A DNA stretch of 64,000 nt from Aquila chrysaetos chrysaetos (taxonomy: Eukaryota > Chordata > Aves > Accipitriformes > Accipitridae). Both the position numbers and the translations under genes were made by a program. The DNA lies in contig NC_044019.1 in NCBI RefSeq assembly GCF_900496995.4, positions 5,119,501 through 5,183,500 of the forward strand, given 5' to 3'. Below the pieces are notes generated by a model, which did no database searches, was not told where the DNA came from, and saw only the letters and a list, made by a program, of their open reading frames with translations. Position 1 is the stretch's first letter. Every line of letters begins with the position of its first letter. Shown piece by piece: positions 59,201 through 64,000 of the stretch.

Positions 59201-62200
59201 AGGAGGGGGGCATCATCCTGGCCCCCCTTCTGCTGGCACCCAGACCCTTGCTTCTCCAGACACCGATGGCAGTGGGCACCCATGTGTTCCCATCGTGCAT
59301 GGGGCGGGGGGGTCAGCTGCACCCCGTCTGCCCAAGCAATGGGGAAACTGAGGCACAGAAGCAACCCACAGTGGGTCCTCGTGTTCCCAGCCACCTCCAA
59401 CACCCCCCCCCAGGGCCACAGCTACGAAGGAGGTCACCCCTCCCCATGCACAAGAACAGGGGGACCCCCTGCTCCCCCACGTGCAGTTTGGGGCAGCGGG
59501 GAAGCTCGGTGGGCTCGGGCAGAGACAGGACCCCGTGGTGCTGGGACACACCAGCAAGGGACAATGGACAAGGGGGTCCCTCCTGTGTCCCAGCTGCCGC
59601 CCCCCCCGCGCCGAGCCGGGCAGGATTAGGCACACGACAGCTGAGCGGGGCACGGCGAGGGGCTCCCAGTACCCTGCCAGGGCTGGGGGGGTTGGGATGA
59701 ACCAGAGCAGATGTTGGGGGGACAGGGACCAAACCCCAAGACACCCCCCCCTCCAGGGCACAGCAGGACCCCCCCCCCCCCACGCCTCTCACCACCCCCC
59801 AGCCACTGCTTCCCACGATGTGGGGACACACCAGTTACACCCCGATATGATGCTGGGAGTGGGAAAGGAGACTCGACCCTGCCCTGGGCGAGGGCAGGAG
59901 CTTGCGGGGGGGGGGGGGGGGTAAGGCAGTGGAGGGAGGGGGGGGGGGGGGGGCAGGCTGGGCCCCCTGCCAGCTCTGCCTGCCAAGCAGCCCTTGGCCC
60001 AGCCCTGGCGCCAGGGGCTACACCCTGCACCCAGCCCAAGCATCAGAGCAGCCCTCTCCCCCCGGGGGGGCCGCGGCGGGCTCCTCCTGCCAACGCTTCC
60101 TTTCAACAGCACCCGCTGCCTTCTCCGGGCTTGCCCGGGCCCTGCCCGGCCTTTCTGCCCCCCCACATCCCCAGCCCCCCCCCCACCACCACCACCACCC
60201 CCCCCTACCAGCCTCACCACCCCCCCCCCAGCCCGGGGCGTGGGAATGCAGCGCCCTGGGATGGGCACCCAGAGCTGGCAGGGGGGCCACGGGGCACCCT
60301 GGGATCGTGCCACGGGGCACCCCGGCATTGTGCCACCATGCCGGGGATGCTGCTCATGCCGAGAGGCTGCTGGATCAGGCCCCCCCCCCCCCAGGTGCAG
60401 CCCCCACTCACTGCCTTTGGGATGGCGGAGGGTTAGGGGAGCACGGGGGGGGGGGGGGACAGGGGGAGGCAGAACTCCCATATTTGGGGGGTCGGGGCGG
60501 GGTTCAGCCCCACCGTGGGCAGGGGAAGGAGGCTGACCCCCGGCCCTGGCCCTGGGATGGGGAGACCACCCTGCACTGGGGAGGAAGGCAGTGCCCCCCA
60601 TCCCGGGTACCGCTCCCCACTCGGAAATGCAGCCGGCATCTCCATCCCCTCTGACGGACGGAGCGGGAAGGCCTGGCCGGAGAGGAGCTGGAGGCTGTAA
60701 AAGCTGGAGCCAGAAAAAGCCCCTCTGGGCGACAGGACAGCCACCACCTTCCCACCCATCCTGACCCCCCTGCCCAGCTCCCTGCACCCCCAAAAAAACC
60801 CCCTCCTGCCCATGCAGAAAAACCCTTGATGGGATCAAGGGGGAACAGGATCACCCTGGGTCACCCCAGAAGAATCCGGGGTGCCGCTGAGCAGTTCTCC
60901 CACTTGGGAAGGGCTCCAGCCCAGCACCCACAGGGACTGCCACCCTGGGTGCTCGTTGCATGGGTGGCTCAGCCCTGCCAGCTTGCACCGAAACCGTGGT
61001 GGACTCTGAACGCCCTTGTCCCGGCACGGAGGAGGCAGGGAAACATCGGTCTCTCCGGGGCTCCTTTAAAGCCCTGAGCCCCTATAGAGATCCCATGGCC
61101 CCTATAGAGACCCCATATGGCCAGAAGCAGGGCAAATATTCAGGATGGGATTGGCACTGGCTAAAACCACTCTGAAATATGCATTTTTCATGGGGAAAAA
61201 CACACTTACCTACTCCAAGACCCTCAAATCAGACTAAGGGAAATCTGAGACTTTTTTGGACCATGAGACACAACCCATCCCGCTTTCCCGCAGCCGGACT
61301 CGGGGTGATGGGCTCCCTCCAGCTGGACCAGGTGACCCCAGATCATTTATACTGCACAAATCCAGCAAGCAGGTGGGAGCGGCAGCAATTGCCCTGCTCG
61401 GGAATTGGGAGGAAACGCTCATTATCTGATTGCCTCGGATCCGCACACAAAGGTTGTGCCCATAAACGGGGTGTGGGGTGGGGGGAGCCCCAGCTGCCGG
61501 CGCTGCGAGTGTCACACCGGGGTTGGAAATGGGATCTCCAGCACCAGGAATGGGATCATGGCATCAGGGAATGGGATGGGGACGGAAGGGAGCGTTGCTT
61601 GCAAGCCACCAACGGGGATGCAGGAGCACTTCATGTCCCCACGTGTCACATGAGCCCCCCCAGACCCCATTCAGAGGACAGTTGTGGGCAGGAATACCCT
61701 GAGCACATCCTGGCATAGGTGATGATGGTGAGGGTGGTGATGACAAAGAGGCCTTTAGCCCAAAACTTCTTTCTCCCCACGTGTCACTTGGGGACAAGCA
61801 CTTCATGTGCCAAGGTGTCACACAAGCCCCCCCCAGACCCCATTCAGGGGACAGCTGCAGGCAGGAGGAGCACCCTGAGCACCTGCTGGTGTGGGTGATG
61901 ATGATGATGATGGTGGTGATGCCAAAGAAGCCATCCGCCCAAAACCAGCTCCGCAGCAAGGCATGGAAACGGGACTGTGAGTCTGTGGGATGTCTTTAGG
62001 GGAGGGGGTCTTTAAGGTCTCTCCTTAAAGAACAGTGCCCGGCAGCGCAGGATGCAGCATCTCATGCGGTTCAGAGACAAAGAGGCTGGGGAGGAGGCAG
62101 GTGGCCCCGGAGCCCCCCCCCGGGACAGGACTCACAACAGCCCCAGCCAGCCCCGCAGCCGTGGCACAAAGCGGGGAGCAACGATAACTCCTTTCGCCCA

Positions 62201-63597
62201 GCCGCGGCAATGTCCCCAGCTGGGACGAAGCATCAGGGACCGTGGAAAGGAGGGGAATAAATAAATAAATCAAGCCTTGAAAAAACTAAATCGAAGTTAG
62301 TGGGGTCTGGGATCCCTCCCAGGACCCGGGGAGAACAGAGGCTCACAGTGAGGGCTGGACACGCGCCCAGGCTGGGGCAGGCAGGAATTAAATGCCAGCT
62401 GCCAGCGGGGCCGACCGGCCGGGGGCTCGGCAGGGGCCCTCAAGGAGGAGAGACGGGCTGGGCAGAGCCACCCGCACCCCCCGATGCTGGGCACGGGGCC
62501 AGCGCCCGACCTGGGCCTCAGTTTCCCTGGTTAGGGCAGCGGGTGCCGGGCAGCCCTGACCCCGGGGCTCGGTGACAGGGACACAGCCAGTGCCAGCAAC
62601 CCCCTCCCTCTGCCAACCTGCACGGCTCCCAGTATCAGGGTCCCTGCTCCAAAGCCTTGGGGTGTCCCATGGAGGATGGGGACTGTTTCAAATTCACACA
62701 CACCCCCCAAAAAAAAAAGGCATTGCAAGCCCTGCTGTAACTGCAGGCAGGAACCAAGCTTGGGCAGCGGTGCTGAGCCACCCCTGCCCTGCGTCCCCAA
62801 ACCTCCCCAGGTGACGGGTCACCCCAGGGGTCACAGCCCAAAGTGGGGAGACCCAGCAGGCAGGGAGGGTGCCCCCCCACCCACGGCAGGCAGGAGGGCT
62901 GCCTGCACCCAACCTTAACATGGGAAGAGGTTTGCGAAGAGCCTCAAGTGCCACGGCCGGGCTTTGAGACATGACCTGAACTGTTTGCAAGCCGGAGAAA
63001 GGCAAAAAAAAGGCTGAAAAAGGCTGAAAAGCGGAAGCCAGGAGCCAGCTTTGCGGGCACGCAGGGGCGAAGGGAAGTTGAGAAACGTTTGAGCCATTTC
63101 ACTGCGACTTCTGATTTCAACCCTTACCCTCCCCCACCCCAAAGAGAACTTAGGGGGGTGCAGACCCCAATATAAGCTGCATAATTTGGAAGGGGAGGGT
63201 GCTGTCCATCCTGGGGTCACCCACCTCTTGCTCCCTGCCCTGCACAGAGCCCCCAGACCCCCGTCCCACCGAAGCGATGCCCAAGGAAGGGATGGGGTGC
63301 AGACACCTTACCGGCAGCCGTCCCACCGAGGCCGAGCGGAGGGTCCTGAGCTGGGGGCCCCTGGGGGGTGGCGTAGAGACACCCCCCCCGGGGAGCGGGG
63401 ACGCTGACAGCCGCCGGCGTGTAGACCTGAGTGAAACTGCCGGTGGGTAACGGGGGGCTACCCAGGCTGGAAACCCCTCGCTCCACGGAGCCCATCACCG
63501 ACATGACCTTCTTCGGGTGGTGGTGGGGAGGGGGACGCGGGAGGGCGGTGCCCCCCCTCCCCGGGGCGGGGGACACTCCCCTGGGGAGCCGCAGCAT
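55793..63597 (-). CDS. E2F2: Transcription factor E2F2, 6 coding exons (frame break in exon 1)
   Basis: E2F2 dimerises with DP proteins, binds TTTSSCGC sites and drives S-phase genes until bound by RB. Coding exons: 63312-63597, 57756-57843, 57173-57392, 56900-57058, 56593-56707, 55793-56278. The total is 1354 bases, one more than a multiple of three; without the extra base the protein is 450 residues (human 437). Marks: cyclin A/nuclear-localisation motif AKRKLDLEG (exon 2), winged-helix DNA-binding domain with [12 protein letters not shown] (exon 3), dimerisation heptads (exon 4), marked box LAYVTYQD...[18 protein letters not shown] (exon 5), and the RB-binding end [20 protein letters not shown] (exon 6). 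DDYLW and YDLGDLL are E2F2-like rather than E2F1-like. Start MLRLPR at 63597 by comparison with human MLQGPR. The intron between exons 4 and 5 is AT-AC. A short cryptic intron inside exon 6 cannot be excluded. Confidence 0.93.
56593..57058 (-). other. E2F2: E2F2 dimerisation and marked-box region, exons 4-5
   Basis: Residues 198-289. Exon 4 has a heptad pattern ([20 protein letters not shown]) for DP pairing. Exon 5 gives the marked box. The two are joined across an AT-AC intron, the junction reading [11 protein letters not shown] with the Arg codon split AG|G. Confidence 0.93.
56708..56899 (-). other. E2F2: AT-AC (U12-type) intron 4 of E2F2
   Basis: The 192-bp intron begins ATATCCTTG at 56899 (perfect U12 5' site) and ends GTCCAC at 56708. 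The best branch match is TTCCTATAC (56723-56731), two mismatches from TTCCTTAAC, with its A 16 bases from the 3' end. No GT-AG alternative restores the conserved RLAYVTYQD reading frame. A U12 intron at this place is known in the E2F family. Confidence 0.92.
57173..57392 (-). other. E2F2: E2F2 winged-helix DNA-binding domain, exon 3
   Basis: About residues 125-197: [73 protein letters not shown]. The RRIYD recognition-helix motif contacts the GCGC core of E2F sites. The acceptor is CCCACAG|CC and the donor AT|GTAAGT. Confidence 0.95.
57844..63311 (-). other. E2F2: E2F2 intron 1
   Basis: The 5.5-kb first intron is GC-rich with many C and G runs, some over 10 bases (for example 59908-59921 and 59939-59953). 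It includes the duplicated block at 61625-61946. Open frames up to 569 codons on the plus strand (57920-59629) are artefacts of composition; no second gene is seen. Confidence 0.75.
61625..61946. repeat. Two-copy tandem duplication, 172-bp period, E2F2 intron 1
   Basis: AGCACTTCATGTCCC...CCCAAAAC at 61625-61767 recurs at 61797-61946 with about 75-80% visible identity. It includes shared blocks CCCCAGACCCCATTCAG and GGTGATGATG, plus an expanded GATGAT run in the second copy (61897-61919). Confidence 0.85.
63353..63368 (-). other. E2F2: E2F2 exon 1: one-base frame break in C homopolymers
   Basis: Upstream of here the frame that reads MLRLPR...CLYATP matches human CLDATPHGP. Downstream the frame that joins exon 2 correctly reads [14 protein letters not shown], matching human AGRLPAKRKL. 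The two frames differ by one base. The gene-strand runs C6 (63363-63368) and C5 (63353-63357) are the likely sites. With one C fewer the 14-residue spacing to GRLP equals human. Confidence 0.8.
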
Positions 63598-63713
63598 TGC
63601 AAAGTCCTTTCCGAGAAGGCCGGCCCGGGGGAGGGGGCAGAAGCACCCCGCGATTTTGCAGCAAGGGCTGGGGAGGGGGGGTCACAATCTCAGCGGTGGC
63701 ATTTTGGAGGAGC

Positions 63714-63732
63714 GGGGGGGGGGGGGGGGGGG
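63714..63732. repeat. G19 homopolymer in the E2F2 5' flank
   Basis: Nineteen consecutive G on the plus strand (C19 on the E2F2 strand), about 120 bases upstream of the E2F2 ATG. It could form a G-quadruplex and is a likely place for assembly length error. Confidence 0.85.
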
Positions 63733-63831
63733 TCCGCCGGGCGCTGACACCGGCCGGTCTCCAAAAAGCCCCCCCCTCCCCCCCCCGAAAAACCTGCAGA
63801 AAAGCAAAGCGGCGGCGGCACCACCAAAACC

Positions 63832-63839
63832 GGGCGAAA
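63832..63839 (-). promoter_or_regulatory. E2F2: E2F-like site upstream of E2F2
   Basis: The gene strand reads TTTCGCCC, agreeing with the relaxed E2F consensus TTTSSCSC, about 240 bases upstream of the ATG. A palindromic AAAGCGCTTT lies next to it (63841-63850). E2F2 transcription is known to be induced by E2F activity in mammals, so autoregulation is plausible. Confidence 0.4.
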
Positions 63840-64000
63840 AAAAGCGCTTTTGGGCCCCAAAATCACCCGCGTTCGGGCCGGATGGGGACGGGGCAGCCCG
63901 GACCGTGGCCCCCCCCCTCGGCCCGGTGCCCCCCGCGCCCGGCTCCGCTCCTGCCCGATCGCGCCCGGCCCCGATCGCTCCTTTCCTTTTTTTTTTTTTT

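Noticed and set aside
57920-59629. 569-codon open frame on the plus strand
   Set aside because: It lies antisense within E2F2 intron 1 in DNA packed with C/G runs. The translation is Pro/Gly/Ser-rich with no family resemblance, overlapping frames are also open, and no start context or splice support is seen.
63312-63597. Calling E2F2 a pseudogene because of the exon 1 frame break
   Set aside because: All other exons, splice sites and key motifs are intact and conserved, and the break lies in homopolymers prone to sequencing error.

Overview
This is vertebrate nuclear DNA, almost certainly from a bird of the Neoaves type and probably from a GC-rich microchromosome. The pointers are spliced genes with short introns, dense C/G homopolymer runs, and one solo copy of a long terminal repeat (LTR) of the kind scattered through neoavian genomes. 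There is no prokaryotic content, no CRISPR array and no operon. All four genes recognised lie on the minus strand.

Layout, left to right. 1-5267: the 5' end of OPRD1 (delta opioid receptor); only coding exon 1 is inside (5038-5267), and its intron 1 runs off the left edge. About 5400-24094: a long intergenic stretch with simple repeats, a C-rich then a G-rich tract beside the OPRD1 promoter, and the solo LTR (12136-12727), but no exon I can recognise. 24095-31538: complete TCEA3 (elongation factor TFIIS, isoform 3), 14 coding exons, 434 codons. 32785-51629: complete ASAP3 (an Arf GTPase-activating protein), 26 coding exons, 1004 codons. 53541-54140: a 600-bp minisatellite of thirty 20-bp units. 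54645-63597: E2F2 (cell-cycle transcription factor), 6 coding exons, about 450 codons once a one-base frame break in exon 1 is set aside. The right edge is the GC-rich E2F2 5' flank.

The exon models were built by hand from splice signals, reading-frame phase and remembered family sequences. The TCEA3 and ASAP3 models each sum to a multiple of three; the E2F2 model is one base over. The four genes are not a pathway: opioid signalling at the cell surface, rescue of paused RNA polymerase II, Arf/actin control, and S-phase transcription. They are linked by synteny. TCEA3-ASAP3-E2F2 keep the order and orientation I recall from human 1p36.12, whereas OPRD1 sits several Mb away in human, so the OPRD1-TCEA3 junction is a rearrangement difference.

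Most worth a second look: two AT-AC minor-spliceosome introns (TCEA3 and E2F2); a complete SH3 domain at the ASAP3 C terminus, which I recall human ASAP3 lacks; a run of four same-phase cassette exons in the TCEA3 linker; the E2F2 frame break; the minisatellite with an 80-bp higher-order repeat; and a tRNA-like T-arm/acceptor hairpin pair just upstream of the OPRD1 start codon. I found no clearly new biological system.
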